From contig OY987298.1 of assembly GCA_963920635.1 (NCBI GenBank), forward strand, positions 150,572,257 through 150,636,256: a stretch of DNA of 64,000 nucleotides, read 5' to 3'. Both the position numbers and the translations under genes were made by a program. Under the pieces are notes generated by a model. It saw only the letters and a list, made by a program, of their open reading frames with translations. It was not told the origin of the DNA and did not search any database. Source of the DNA: Pseudeuparius sepicola. Taxonomy: Eukaryota > Arthropoda > Insecta > Coleoptera > Anthribidae. Positions 1 through 10,193 of this stretch are shown piece after piece (position 1 is the stretch's first letter; every line of letters begins with the position of its first letter).

Positions 1-260
1 AATTTTTCCACGTTTCTGAACAGGCTGCCAATGAGAAGTATGCAAGTTCTTATTATGAAAATGCTGAAAAAAGGATGGCATACCTTTCGCGCATGTCCAA
101 GTACTGTTTAAATTAAATGTTATTTAATCATTTAAACGAGTTATTCGATGTAAAGTGTACTTGGACATGCGCAAACGGTATGCCATCTTTTCTTCGGCAG
201 TTTCGTAACAAGAACTTGCATACTTCTCATTGGCAGCCTATTCAGAAACGTGGAAAAATT
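1..260. mobile_element. Foldback MITE, cut by the window start
   Basis: Bases 1-105 reappear as the reverse complement at about 157-260 with few mismatches, leaving a loop of about 50 bases. The ends read AATTTTTCCACG and CGTGGAAAAATT. There is no coding potential. The left flank lies outside the window, so no target duplication can be checked and the superfamily is unknown. Confidence 0.8.
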
Positions 261-571
261 AATTATTAAAATACAAGATCACGTGGCAATAATAGCCCTT
301 TGGACCCACCCTAACGATATGCCTATGGTTTTCCGAGGAATTTTCTATTTTGAACTTCATTATAAAACACATGGCAGTCTGTATAAAATCATATCAAAAC
401 GCATATTTTTCGAATAATTGAAAACTCAGTTTTTCACATGAAGAACCCAGGATGACTCTCTGAGTCATACCTTATTATTGTGAGAGTATGTGCCACATAA
501 TGCCCTTTGCAAGGCATACTGAGTAAAATCACGTGCAAAAATCTGTCACTATCTCCCGGTCCAATAACTAG
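261..571. other. No recognised feature
   Basis: AT-rich sequence between two foldback elements. I see no open frame, repeat or RNA structure that I can support. Confidence 0.5.
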
Positions 572-1386
572 ATGGTTATTGAAACGAAGTCTATTTTACC
601 ATTGAATTCTATTATAAAATTATGCGAAATTGTCGACATATTTTTTAACAAATTTAAAATAAATCAGTTATTGTTTTAGTTTTAATTAATTTAATAATTT
701 CCGGACTAAAAATAGGTAGGAGTCAGCTACCGTCGCACCTCAAAACTGTACAAATCTCGGACAAGCGTACACACGTTACGATTTGCATGCGCAAGTCTCC
801 CAAATCACAGTTCTAAATTTTGTGCAAATCTGCTGTCCACACGCAACGATGTATCGTACGATTTGCATGCGCAAGTAAATCGTTAAGGCCGGTCCACACG
901 CAACGATGTATCGTACGATTTGCATGCGCAAGTAAATCGTTAAGGCCGGTCCACACGCAACGATGTATCGTACGATTTGCATGCGCAAATAAATCGTTAA
1001 GGCCGGTACACACGCAACGATGTATCGTACGATTTGCATGCGCAAGTAAATCGTTACAGATAAATCGTTGTGTGTGGACAGCAGATTTGCACAAAATTTA
1101 GAACTGTGCAAAGTTGGACGTCGGAGTTGAAAGTCTGGGCCGAAAAGCATAGATTTGGGAGATTTGCGCATGCAAATCGTAACGTGTGTACGCTTATCCG
1201 AGATTTGTACAGTTTTTAGGTGCGACGGTAGCTGACTCCTACCTATTTTTAGTCCGGAAATTATTAAATTAATTAAAACTTAAACAATAACTGATTTATT
1301 TTAAATTTGTTAAAAAATATGTCGACCATTTCGTATAATTTTATAATGGAATTCAATGGTAAAATAGACTTAGTTTCAATAACCAT
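572..1386. mobile_element. Foldback element with tandem repeat in the loop
   Basis: The left arm (572-836) is repeated inverted as the right arm (about 1073-1386). The ends are ATGGTTATTGAAAC and its complement. The loop holds four 57-bp tandem units. The motif TAGATGGT just outside the left end has a complement at about 1394-1401, so the original element may have been slightly longer. It is non-coding: frames that are open here are by-products of the repeat. Superfamily unknown. Confidence 0.8.
837..1064. repeat. Tandem repeat, four units of 57 bp
   Basis: Units begin with CCACACGCAACG at 837, 894, 951 and 1008 (the last reads ACACACG). Each unit contains the inverted pair ACGATTT/AAATCGT around TGCATGCGCAAGT, so each unit can itself form a stem. 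The units are nearly identical, which suggests recent expansion or homogenisation. Confidence 0.9.
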
Positions 1387-1564
1387 GCTTTAGACCATCT
1401 AATTATATTTAAAAGTTTCCTGATTTCCCTCTTTCTTTTAACATTTAAACAAAACGTCAAAATACTCCAAAAACCCTTCCTCCATGATTATTGTTTATTG
1501 TATCAAACGAAAATTGCAGCTTTACTACGATAAGTTGTTATAATGTGGACGCACTGAATTTGTA

Positions 1565-1630
1565 ACGATTTATCTGTAACGATTTGCAAATGCAAATCGT
1601 ACGATACATCGTTGCGTGTGGACCGGCCTT
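1565..1630 (-). repeat. Isolated inverted copy of the 57-bp unit
   Basis: On the minus strand this reads CCACACGCAACGATGTATCG followed by ACGATTTGCA, matching the array at 837-1064. It lies about 180 bp outside the right end of that foldback and is flanked by more ACGATTTAT-like sequence. It is probably the remnant of a second, related element. Confidence 0.7.
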
Positions 1631-1647
1631 TAGTCCACCACTGCAGT

Positions 1648-1700
1648 GTCAAATTTTAGTTCAGCAGCTTGATTATATTTTGGTAGATGTAGCCATAATA
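1648..1700. repeat. Dispersed repeat fragment, also at 17988-18037
   Basis: TTTTAGTTCAGCAGCTTGAT followed by a TATTTTGG-AGAT-GCCATAAT pattern recurs at 17988-18037 in the same orientation with a few differences. Near the second copy there is a CCCTGTA end typical of the CAGGGTG element class. Probably a fragment of such an element. Confidence 0.55.
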
Positions 1701-1835
1701 ATCTACCCTGCGTTTTTCGTCTATGATTTTCATCCGTGGGAAAAATACCATTATTTCCGATGCGCTGTAACAAATAACTTCCCCCCCCCCCCGAAATCAA
1801 TAGACTTGTTTGGGGGGGAAAGGAGAATCCGAAAC

Positions 1836-2076
1836 GGATAAACGGCCTTTCCTCGGGTATCAAGCTCAGATCGAGATAAGCAGGAACCCTCGGAGAGAAA
1901 ATTCCCTTCCGTTTATTTACCGTACTTATCTATTATTGTTTTCCGCGCTCTCTCGGTTCTGTCCCTCCTCGACTGGAAAAGGCAGGCGATTAAGAGTTGC
2001 GGAGCTTATGAAACTGCTATGAAATAATCGCTCTGGAAACTATAATTCTTCTTTCTTTCGGGACCTGCCACGAAAG
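1836..2076. repeat. Dispersed 240-bp repeat, copy 1
   Basis: Shares a chain of blocks with 13345-13592: TTTCCTCGGGTATCA, GATAAG, TTTAC then ACTTATCTATTATTGTTT, CGATTAAG, AATAATCGCT and AACTATAAT. The part just upstream (AGACTTGTTTGGGGG, near 1800) recurs near 7170-7230. The two long copies are clearly diverged. No coding frame or terminal repeat is visible, and I cannot name the family. Confidence 0.7.
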
Positions 2077-2140
2077 TGTGCGCCGGTATTTATCAATTTT
2101 AAACCTTACGTCAAGGATTTCAAAATAGTTTTTCCTTGTA

Positions 2141-2824
2141 CAGGGTGGTTCATTATAAATTGACACCCCCCCTTAACTTGCTAGTTTTTGAGGTCAGAAA
2201 AAAGTTTTTTACAAAAGTTTTAGATACTAATACAAAGTTTTTTGTGACGCTATTGGACCGTGCAGGCATAAATTATGTTTTTTTTTTAAGTGGAACACCC
2301 TATATATTTTTGCATTTTTGAAATCTGCTCATCAAGGCAATCAAAATTATATTTGTGGCATTATCTTCTTCCGTTTTTGAAAAATTCCGTTCTCAAATTT
2401 TATACTAAATTTATTTAACTCGAATTTGTGGATCTCGTGATAAAGATAGATAATCGATGTAATAACAAAAAATATTTGTTTTAAACAAGATAGTAATATA
2501 GTGAAACTCCAAAATGTTTAGGAGCCTTTTCCAATTTTACTGATTATGTTCTCGAAATAAAGAATTTCAGGAAAATCGTGAAAGCTCCTAAACATTTTGG
2601 TGTTTCACTATGTTACTCTCTTGTCTACAACAAATATTTTTCGTTATTACATTGATCGTCTATCTTTGTCATGAGATCCACGAATTCGAGTTAAATAAAC
2701 TTAGTATAAAATTTGAATACGGAATTTTTCAAAAACGGAAAAAGATAATGCCACAAAGTTTGATATCATTTTAATTGCCTTGATGAGCAGATTTCGAAAA
2801 TGCAAAAATATATAGGGTGTTCCA
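2141..2824. mobile_element. Composite palindrome with CAGGGTG-type ends
   Basis: Begins at TACAGGGTGGTTCA (2139). A long palindrome has arms at about 2291-2535 and 2560-2824, both carrying TGGAACACCCTATATA or its complement. The short stretch 2141-2302 is bounded by opposed CAGGGTG and CACCCTA ends, so it could also be read as a small element next to a separate palindrome. No coding potential. Assignment to a Tc1/mariner-type MITE is inference from the TA-CAGGGTG termini. Confidence 0.65.
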
Positions 2825-2836
2825 TTTAAACAAATA

Positions 2837-3697
2837 CAGGGTGGTCCAAACTTTATCAGCAATACTTTAAAAACTGCTAGAAAATTTAAAAAAAGGAGAT
2901 TTTTTCGTATAAGTATGTATCGAAATCTTAGCGGTTTTCGTTATACAGGACGTCAAAGTTCTTTTTTTTTAAGTGTTCTTTTATTTTTCCTAAAGGACGA
3001 CAGCTATGGCAGACATATTTGGTACAGTTTGGACACACATTAAATTCTATAAATTAAAAATAATTCGGCTTGTCTACTTTCACCAGTGCCGGAGACGCGG
3101 GGGTCAACCATCATTTTATAATAAAAAAATGGTACGCCACTGGTAAAGTAATCTTTTTTGCTTCCACCAAATTTCACAACCAATTCTAAGAAGAAAAGTA
3201 TTCTTGACTTTTTGTCGAAAAATGTACCGTTTTTGAAAAATTAATTTTCGAGCGTTTTAATTTTTTTAGCAAAAGAAAATCAAAGTAGGTCTATAATTTT
3301 GAAATTTTGCACACCTACTCGGTTTTTAATTCTGAACAACTTTCCTTAATAACATTTTGTCATCAAACCTACATAAAGGGCACTGTACTGATGCAAAAAA
3401 TTAGTTTTCAAAATTTCCAAGACACATGATCTTTCTAATTTAGAAACCCTCTTTGTAGGTTTTTTGTAGGTTTTATGACAAAATGTGATTAAAGAAAGTT
3501 GTTCAGAGTTAAAAACCGAGAATTCGGATTTCTCACCTTCGAAATTATTGCAATTTTTCGAAAATCAAGTTTCATTTTCAACACCCTGTATCTTTAAAAC
3601 GAGCAATATTTTACTAAGGCATTTTTGGCTTACACGGTATATTTTGACGTCTAGTACCACCTGTTGCCCTCTGGCGGATAAGTTATGGGACACCCTG
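2837..3697. mobile_element. CAGGGTGGTCC element, TA-flanked
   Basis: Starts CAGGGTGGTCCAAAC after TA and ends GGGACACCCTG before TA. Inside, 3320-3380 pairs with 3448-3518 as an inverted repeat around the core GTTGTTCAGAGTTAAAAACC. An internal ACACCCTGTA at 3581-3590 suggests that part of another element is embedded. Non-coding. Confidence 0.65.
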
Positions 3698-3812
3698 TAT
3701 ATTCGATATGAATTTTCGGGCCGAAAATTGCGAAATTTCCGGGAAATATAAAATAAACGAATATTCGTTTTTCCAGAACTGAATATTTCCAAAATATTCT
3801 CAATATATTGCA

Positions 3813-3918
3813 AAGATTTATTTTGATAAAAGCTTCTAAGCAGATTAAACTGGAAAATGAATATTAATAAAAAAATAAACCTTGACTTTTTGGTTTCCAG
3901 AAAATTGGCTGCTAAGTT
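3813..3918 (+). repeat. Dispersed repeat, inverted partner at 20644-20785
   Basis: TTATTTTGATAAAAGCTTCT, then CAGATTAAACTGG, then CAGAAAATTGGCTGCTAAG here match, in reverse, the blocks AGCCAATTTTCT, CCGGTTTAATCTGCTTAGAA and TTTTTATCAAAATAAAT at 20644-20785. There are two diverged copies about 17 kb apart. Family unknown. Confidence 0.6.
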
Positions 3919-3979
3919 CATATCGCCTAAAGGAAAACTTACCAACGTTTCAGAAAAAATGAACATCAGACACCATCAC

Positions 3980-5200
3980 AAAATTTAGACTGAGTTTTTG
4001 AATTGACCCAATTTGCTTTTGAATAAATACCAGAGAAATAACACAAACTGAGACACAATTTTAAAAGTTCACCTCAGTTGTCATAAATGTTTGAGTACTT
4101 AGTACTTAAATGTTATTAAAAAAGTATATTCACCAATAATTCTCGAATAATGCCCTTATTTTCGGAAGCCCTGCCTCATTGTGTCCTCTTAGTGCCAATT
4201 CGAAAGCCCCACAAAAATGAACGCAACTAATTATTTGATTTAAAACGTACCGATTTTTCTGCAATGTATCAGGATAATATGCTGAATTTAGCTGCGTTTT
4301 ATATTTATTTTACCCAGCATAAAATACTAAAATTAAAAATGTTATTCATGTGTAGTACCTTTCGATTTTTTCCCAAATGTGCACAACACCATTGGTTCCC
4401 TTTTTTGACCAAGACATGCAACATTCATCTAGCGTCCAATTAAAGAGAGATTTTAGTACCTATAGACAGACATTACTACATGAAATTTGAGTTTACAACG
4501 GCTCGTAGTAATTAAATGTCTTTAAAATGCAACAGCCCGAATCCCCTCGTAAAATTTCTGAATACAAAGCAAACACCCGCTCATTTCGCCCATTTTCTCA
4601 ACTACACCCGGGCGAGGATGTAAAATTCCTCCATAAAAATAAAGAGCAAGGAGTTTTTGTACGTCCCGCCTGATCTCAATCTTCATAAAAGTTTATTTTA
4701 GGGGAAAAGTTAAAAAATGTATGGCTCGGCAAAAAGAATGGCCGGCTTCGTGCTTTGCAACTTATTAATAATTCTACAGGGCTTTTCGCGTAAAGTTTGA
4801 GCTGCTTTCTCATAGCCCGAGGCGCTATAGGGTGAGGTTGGTGGGTTAAATTTTACCACGTTTTAATTAATTATAACTAACCCTGAGTAGTTGTTTTGAA
4901 ATCGCAAGTTCGGACCTGCATTCTACAGTGGCTTATACGAGACAGTGGCGACGACCGTGGTCCGATTTTTGATTGGTTCCGCCATGTTCCTCAAATTCTG
5001 TCATAATGGATCGACTTATTTGTATCGATTTCATAATGACGGCGTCATTCTACAGATCCGTCATTCGCGTTGTCCCTTATTCTGGACGTACGCTTTGTTT
5101 ATGCGTGTATTATCATATTTCTGCGCTTTATCTGTGTTTTTCTTTGAGAAAAGTAAAGTAAGGTGACCACAACGAAGATAGTTGTCATGCAAGAAATGTA
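3980..5200. other. Unassigned AT-rich DNA
   Basis: About 1.2 kb with no palindrome, terminal repeat or credible coding frame. Frames that are open between 4945 and 5360 lack recognisable motifs, and one of them overlaps the Copia relic on the opposite strand. Confidence 0.4.
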
Positions 5201-5309
5201 TAAAAGCGAGGGAAGGTTGCAAGAAGATGATGATGGTTATCCAGAAGAAGAATACAATGAAGAAGTTGGAAAAAGCGGTACAGAAGGTCAAAAGAAGACT
5301 GATTAGCAG

Positions 5310-5935
5310 GAGGAAGATCATGAAGAAATGAGGGACCGTAGAAAATTGCAAAACCAGCAAAATTTGAAAACTTTGTTATGAAAGCTGTTGCAAATGTTTT
5401 AAAAATTAGTGGTCCTAATAACTATGAAGAAGCTGTAATGGATAAAGTAATGGTTAGCTGTAAAGGATAAAGAAATGAAGTCACATGAATAAAACAAAAA
5501 TAAGTTTTACAGAGACTTCCAGAAGACAAGAAAGCATTAGGTATAGTATCTTGTAAATGGACATAGGTACAAGGAGAGAATAATTCCGGATGGATCGATA
5601 GAAAAATACTAGGCGAGGTTGGTAATGAAAGGTTGTTCACAAAGAAAAGGTGAAGACTACGACCAAACGTTTAGCCCTGTAGTCAAATCTGGAATGATAA
5701 TAAAAGGAATATTAAGCATATAGCTGCTGGTGAAAATGTTGAATTGACTCGATGAATGTCTCTACAGCACGCGCTTATATCGAAAAATCGATGAAGATGT
5801 TTATGTGAAACAACCAAAAGGTTATGAAGATTCAACCAATAGAGTTTTGTAGACTCCAGACAAGTTTTTATGGTCTCAAACAAGCACAATGGAGCAAATT
5901 GCGAACATTTTCATGAAAGCTTTACTTATTTAAAC
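5310..5935 (+). pseudogene. Copia-type retrotransposon reverse transcriptase relic
   Basis: The plus strand, read across several frameshifts and stops, gives the linker and start of a Ty1/Copia reverse transcriptase. In order it shows a basic linker with KPAKFENFV (from about 5331), PNNYEEAV, a degraded KALGSKWT block, an ARLVMKG-like block, EDYDQTFSPVVK (about 5652-5690), NVSTA, DEDVYVKQPKGYED (about 5790-5830) and FYGLKQAQW (5867-5892). These are hallmark Copia RT blocks, which in the intact family copy element RNA into DNA. The catalytic YVDD block further downstream is not present before the trail is lost near 5935. No LTR was found on either side, so this is an isolated and old fragment. 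High confidence in the family; it is not functional. Confidence 0.88.
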
Positions 5936-6200
5936 CAAATATTTTGAGAGGCTGTTATTCCTGTAAAACAATGGGCTTAAGAAAAATCATCCAAAGGGAA
6001 GGATGTTGAAGATTGTAATATCACTTTTCATTTTTCTTATGGTGTATCCATGAAAATAAGTAAATAAAAAGCGTCAAAAACAAAAAAAAAACAAAAAAAA
6101 GCAATTTTTAGTTTTAGTCTCGTGTACCAAGTGCTTTAGGACTTCAACAGCTCTGAAGAAAATTGTTAATCCTAAAGTTTTCTGTATGTACGCACATAAT
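5936..6200. other. Downstream of Copia relic, unassigned
   Basis: Continues without recognisable RT or RNase H motifs and contains an A-rich run near 6080. It may be decayed Copia sequence, but I cannot show that. Confidence 0.35.
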
Positions 6201-6204
6201 AACA

Positions 6205-6475
6205 CCAATAAACACCAATTGAAGACCTCGGTGCAAAAACCGGACAAGTCCACTTTTGGGTAAAATTGACATTTTCCACTACATTTATGTATTAAAATAT
6301 CGCCGATCGATTGGTGCAAGAATCAGCCAAGTCCAAAGCATGATAACGTTGATATATAGCTTTAGGACTTGGCCGCTCACATTCATGGGTGCAAGAACCA
6401 GACAAGTCCGGGAGTTTCTTTTTCATTTTCCCAAAACTTGTAAACTATGCACCGAGGTCTTCAATTATAAATTGA
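6205..6475. repeat. Inverted and internally repeated unit (GGTGCAARAACC)
   Basis: CAATTGAAGACCTCGGTGC near 6214 pairs with GCACCGAGGTCTTCAATT near 6450. Between them a motif of the form GGTGCAAGAA-C-G-CAAGTCC occurs at about 6230, 6311 and 6389. This looks like a small degraded foldback with a short repeated motif. No coding role. Confidence 0.55.
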
Positions 6476-6479
6476 ACAT

Positions 6480-7358
6480 GCCTACGTTTGGAGTTTTTTT
6501 ATTATAATGTAGTTATCATTACTTTATTTCTTAAGCTAAAAGTACCATATAATTATATTGTGTTTTCCCTATTTCATATTTTTAAAATTTTCTGTTTATT
6601 GCTACCTGCTCATTTCTAAACTTTTCAAAATACAAACACTTGCTCAAAATTTGTTCGTCTATTCTAGACATGTCCAGTGAGAACCATTAAATATTAGCAG
6701 TCTAGTCACTGATATTAGTAATTAATTTTAAAATATAAACGAAACGGAACAGGTAGGTACGTTTTACCGTTTATTTCTCAAAAAATGGGCAATAAATTGA
6801 TTTTATTTAATATATAATAGTCATATCGATAAAAAAAATCGATACTGGTTCTGGATTCACAATATCGATAGATTTTTTAAATAGTCCCACCTCTAATTTG
6901 ACGAAATATGGCGGCCGTGTCGCCACTGTCTTGTATAAAGCCACTGTACTACATTCCGTATAGCAGCGTCATCTATCGTAAACTAGAAGTACTGCGCGTA
7001 ATTTATATAATTACAGATATATCCTCTTCCAACCTTAATGAATTCAACAATAATTCTCTTTTGTCAACTCTATGCGTGGGCACATTGTATAAAAAGGTAT
7101 CGCGCAATTTCTGTATTCTCCAGTTTCCAGTCAATATTTCGAAGTCGGGAAGAAAATACATATTTCCCATGAAATAAATATACTTGTTTGGGGGAAAATC
7201 CGAAAGGGACAAACCTCAGAGAAATAACCAAGAATAGAGAGCAAAATCATCAAAATGCACACGTTTGTAGTCAACCAACATATAACGGAAATTTACCAAA
7301 GTAAACAAACATTATACCCATATGTATAACGTTTACCTGCGATAGATTGTGTCACAAC
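6480..7358. other. Unassigned AT-rich DNA
   Basis: Contains a short stretch near 7163-7230 (ATACTTGTTTGGGGG, then AATCCGAAA-GGA) related to the start of the dispersed repeat at 1800. Otherwise I see no gene, palindrome or terminal repeat. Confidence 0.4.
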
Positions 7359-8431
7359 CTTCTCAAGCTTACAAGCCCTGTGCAAACATGTGGCAACGCC
7401 GCAGCGGGACGGTTCAACGGGTCTATGCAGTATGGAGCAGTCTTCACTTTGGCTTAGTTTATCTTTTCTAATAAATGTTCAACTCTCTTTTTAATTATAA
7501 TTAGATACATTTGTGAATTTTGTTTCAATAATTGGGTACTTAAGTAAGTAGGTACCTACGTTTGTTTAACAGACAATAAAAGCAGTAACAAGTAACAAAA
7601 TATACACAGAAGTATAAGTATTTATAATAGTACGATTCCTAGTGTGGATAGGTACATTTTCGACAAATAATATGGTAAACTTTGGCAAATAGAGGGGATT
7701 ACATTTTGTTGTAAGTCGAAATTTTGTGAGAATTTTTCGCAAAGTGTGCCATCAGGCAAATGATGATTACCTATCTTCCCTTATTGTTAAATTTTCATAA
7801 AAATACAAACGAACAGAAAACAGCATGTTGTGAAGGAGAGTAATCTCTTCTGATTGAAATGGCAGTTAGAATCAATTTCATAATACATTCAACTAAATTA
7901 TCTTTTGACTTTAACATTAGGTCAAGAAACTTTTGCAACAATACTAAACAATGGTTATGGATTCTTAGAAAGGGTAGATACTTTAGTTTGTCTTTGCAAT
8001 TGGCCCTTACTACTACGCGTCAAGCAAAGAAAACCTAGCTACTGCAAGTTGTTATTACGATTTGACTTACACCCAGGTAAGTATATAACTAAGTTCTAGC
8101 TTCCCTCGACGGTTCTAGGCATCTTGAGGCTTGAAATGGTATAGGAACGATTCTTCACTCCGAACTTTTGGAGAAATATTTCATTTTGTCACAAACAAAA
8201 CAAATTTATAAAAAAGCTGTCGCCAGCACTTCGGGCAGTCTGTTTCCACCCAGATACACACTGCCTCGTCGTAGCAATCTGGCGACGATAGCGCTACCCG
8301 CACTACACAAATTAATTCTGGTAAATTCCTTGTAAAATCAACTGACAGGGAGTGACAGGCCACGCCGCGCAGACCCGCAAGCCATGTTGCCAGCTTTCTC
8401 AACTTCAGGGCTTTCCTAGGGTCGGCTGTGG
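7359..8431. repeat. 1.1-kb dispersed repeat, copy A
   Basis: Begins CTTCTCAAGCTTACAAGCCC and ends CTAGGGTCGGCTGTGG. It matches copy B (14961-16098) over nearly its whole length and copy C (53476-59246) from ATAATATGG onward. Relative to B and C, copy A lacks a block around AAGCTCCTTTAATTTTAAAG. There are no terminal inverted repeats, LTRs or poly-A tail. On the minus strand its right end is open for about 80 codons. It could be a non-autonomous element of unknown class or a duplicated piece of a gene. Confidence 0.85.
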
Positions 8432-8486
8432 TTGTGTCCTGAGAAATATCAATTTGGCTACACACCACACACTTTCTGCGTCCCAT
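8181..8486 (-). CDS. Hypothetical 101-aa protein spanning the end of repeat copy A
   Basis: The frame starts at an ATG at 8484-8486 and begins MGRRKCVVCS. It continues through TADPRKALKLRKL and WLAGLRG and ends near WRQLFYKF. The CVVC pair right after the start recalls the first zinc ligands of THAP-type domains, but the remaining ligands are not visible, so that is only a suggestion. The first roughly 18 codons lie outside the shared repeat, because copies A, B and C stop matching at 8431. Most of the rest is shared with copy B, where the frame carries several amino-acid changes. The sequence upstream on the minus strand is GC-richer (GGCGGCGG near 8635) and could be a 5' leader. It may be a captured first exon or a chance frame. 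Function unknown. Confidence 0.35.
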   Translation of the reverse strand: MGRRKCVVCSQIDISQDTTTADPRKALKLRKLATWLAGLRGVACHSLSVDFTRNLPELICVVRVALSSPDCYDEAVCIWVETDCPKCWRQLFYKFVLFVTK

Positions 8487-8692
8487 CGATTACAAAATCA
8501 GTCACTATATCCTAAATAGTTATAAATTAAGGAAAGAAAAACACCTAAAAACACCAAAAGTACACACGTCAACAATCAGGGAAAATAACACACTGTGGTA
8601 AACAACACAAACAAGGCAGACAGATTGAAAGCGGCGGCGGACGGCGGTGTTGCCATGTTGGGCGATTTGAAGTGAAATTATACAGGGTGAGT

Positions 8693-10193
8693 TTTTTCGA
8701 TGCCCACTATGGAGATCTCGGAAACTAGCAGAGCTAGAACAAAAGTTAAATGGGGAAAGAATTGCAGTTTTGAATGCTCAATCTAATGCCCATTTGGGAT
8801 TTTTAAAAAAGTTCATATCTCACTAGATATTTTGAAAAGAGTGATTTTTTGCTATTTCATCAGATCTCTGTAAATGCTTTATTTCTGATTATACAGAAAA
8901 ACTGTAGATAATTTTGGGCTTAATAAGATATTCTAATCCAATGTTTTATGCTGTTTGTGATTTTTGAGATATGACAAAAACTTGTGTTTTTTTAAATGTA
9001 AATCATAGTTGGCTGTGGCCTTATCAAATCGGTCATTTTTTGAGCTTTCCAAAAATATAATACTCGGCATAGTTATTATAAAAAATAAAAGAGCTATGGC
9101 TAATTTTCTGATTTTTTTTTTAAATTTTCACATAGTCAGCCATGGAGTATTTTCATAATTACGTTCTATTGTATAATAAGACATTCAAATTCATTCATTC
9201 ATTCATTTTCAAATATTTTATTTTTAGCTGGTGACAAAATGTAACAAAATAAAACAAAAATTACCATGATGGAGCTCCACCACATAATTACTTGCCTGTA
9301 AGAAATTACCTAGATCAGCTCTATCCAAATAGTTGGATAGGGAGAAATAGACCTATTTCCTGGCAGCCCCGATCCCCGATTTGTCTGTTTTGGATTTCTT
9401 TTTGTGGGGAATAGTACAAAATAAAATATGAGAGCATTGAGTAAAGGAATAATCAATGGTATGAGGCAATTGTTGAATTAAGAGCAGCTGTTTTAGAATC
9501 AATTGCCAGTATTATTGACAGGCGCTCTCTAAGAAAGGCTACAAATTCGGCTTTAAAAAGATGCAATATTTGCATTAATAATGGTGGATTGTTTGAACAC
9601 CTTTTTTATTTTAAAAGGTGACCTTTTAACATAATAATAATTTGAATTTGAGTTTTTTAATTTTTGTTTTATTTTGTTACATTTTGTTACCAGCTAAAAA
9701 CAAAATATTAGAAAGTTTGAAGTAAGTTTAATTACTAATTATAAAATAGAACGTAATTATGAAAATGTTCCATTGCTGACTATGCGAAAATTTAAAAAAA
9801 ATCAGAAAGTTAGCCATAGCTCATTTATTTTTTATAATAACTATGCCGAGTTTTATATCTTTAGAAAGCTCAAAAAATGGCCGATTTGATAAGGCCACAG
9901 CCAACTATGATTTACATTTAAAAACACAAGTTTATGTCATATCTCAAAAATCACAAACAACATAAAAAAAATGGATTAGATTATCTTATTAAGCCCAAAA
10001 TTATCTAAAATTTTTGTCTCTACACTTTTTCTGTATAATCAGAAATAACGCAGCTACAGAGATCTGATGAAATAGCAAAAAATAACTCTTTTCAAAATAT
10101 CTAGTGAGCCATGAACTTTTTTAAAAATCCAAAAGGGGCATTAGATTGAGCATTCAAAACTGCAATTCTTTCCCCATTTAACCTTTGTTCTAG
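8693..10193. mobile_element. Large CAGGGTG foldback, right end missing
   Basis: Starts TA-CAGGGTGAGTTTTTTCG. The arm 8744-9185 recurs inverted at about 9744-10193 with high similarity (for example TTGGCTGTGGCCTTATCAAA near 9010 and its complement near 9890). The last 51 bases expected on the right, including the terminal CACCCTG, are absent. The arm stops at CTAG, where different sequence beginning TGTTACGGG takes over. Non-coding. Confidence 0.85.
9215..9711. mobile_element. Inner foldback within the 8693-10193 element
   Basis: TTTTAGCTGGTGACAAAATG near 9224, followed by TAACAAAATAAAACAAAAAT, is repeated in reverse at about 9659-9711. It is either a separate insertion in the loop or the inner part of the same palindrome. 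It starts next to a CATT microsatellite at 9192-9209. Non-coding. Confidence 0.6.

Noticed and set aside
776..1171. Overlapping open frames on both strands with repeated amino-acid blocks
   Set aside because: They translate the 57-bp tandem repeat (a multiple of three) in a palindromic element. Frames on both strands are equally open, so there is no coding signal.
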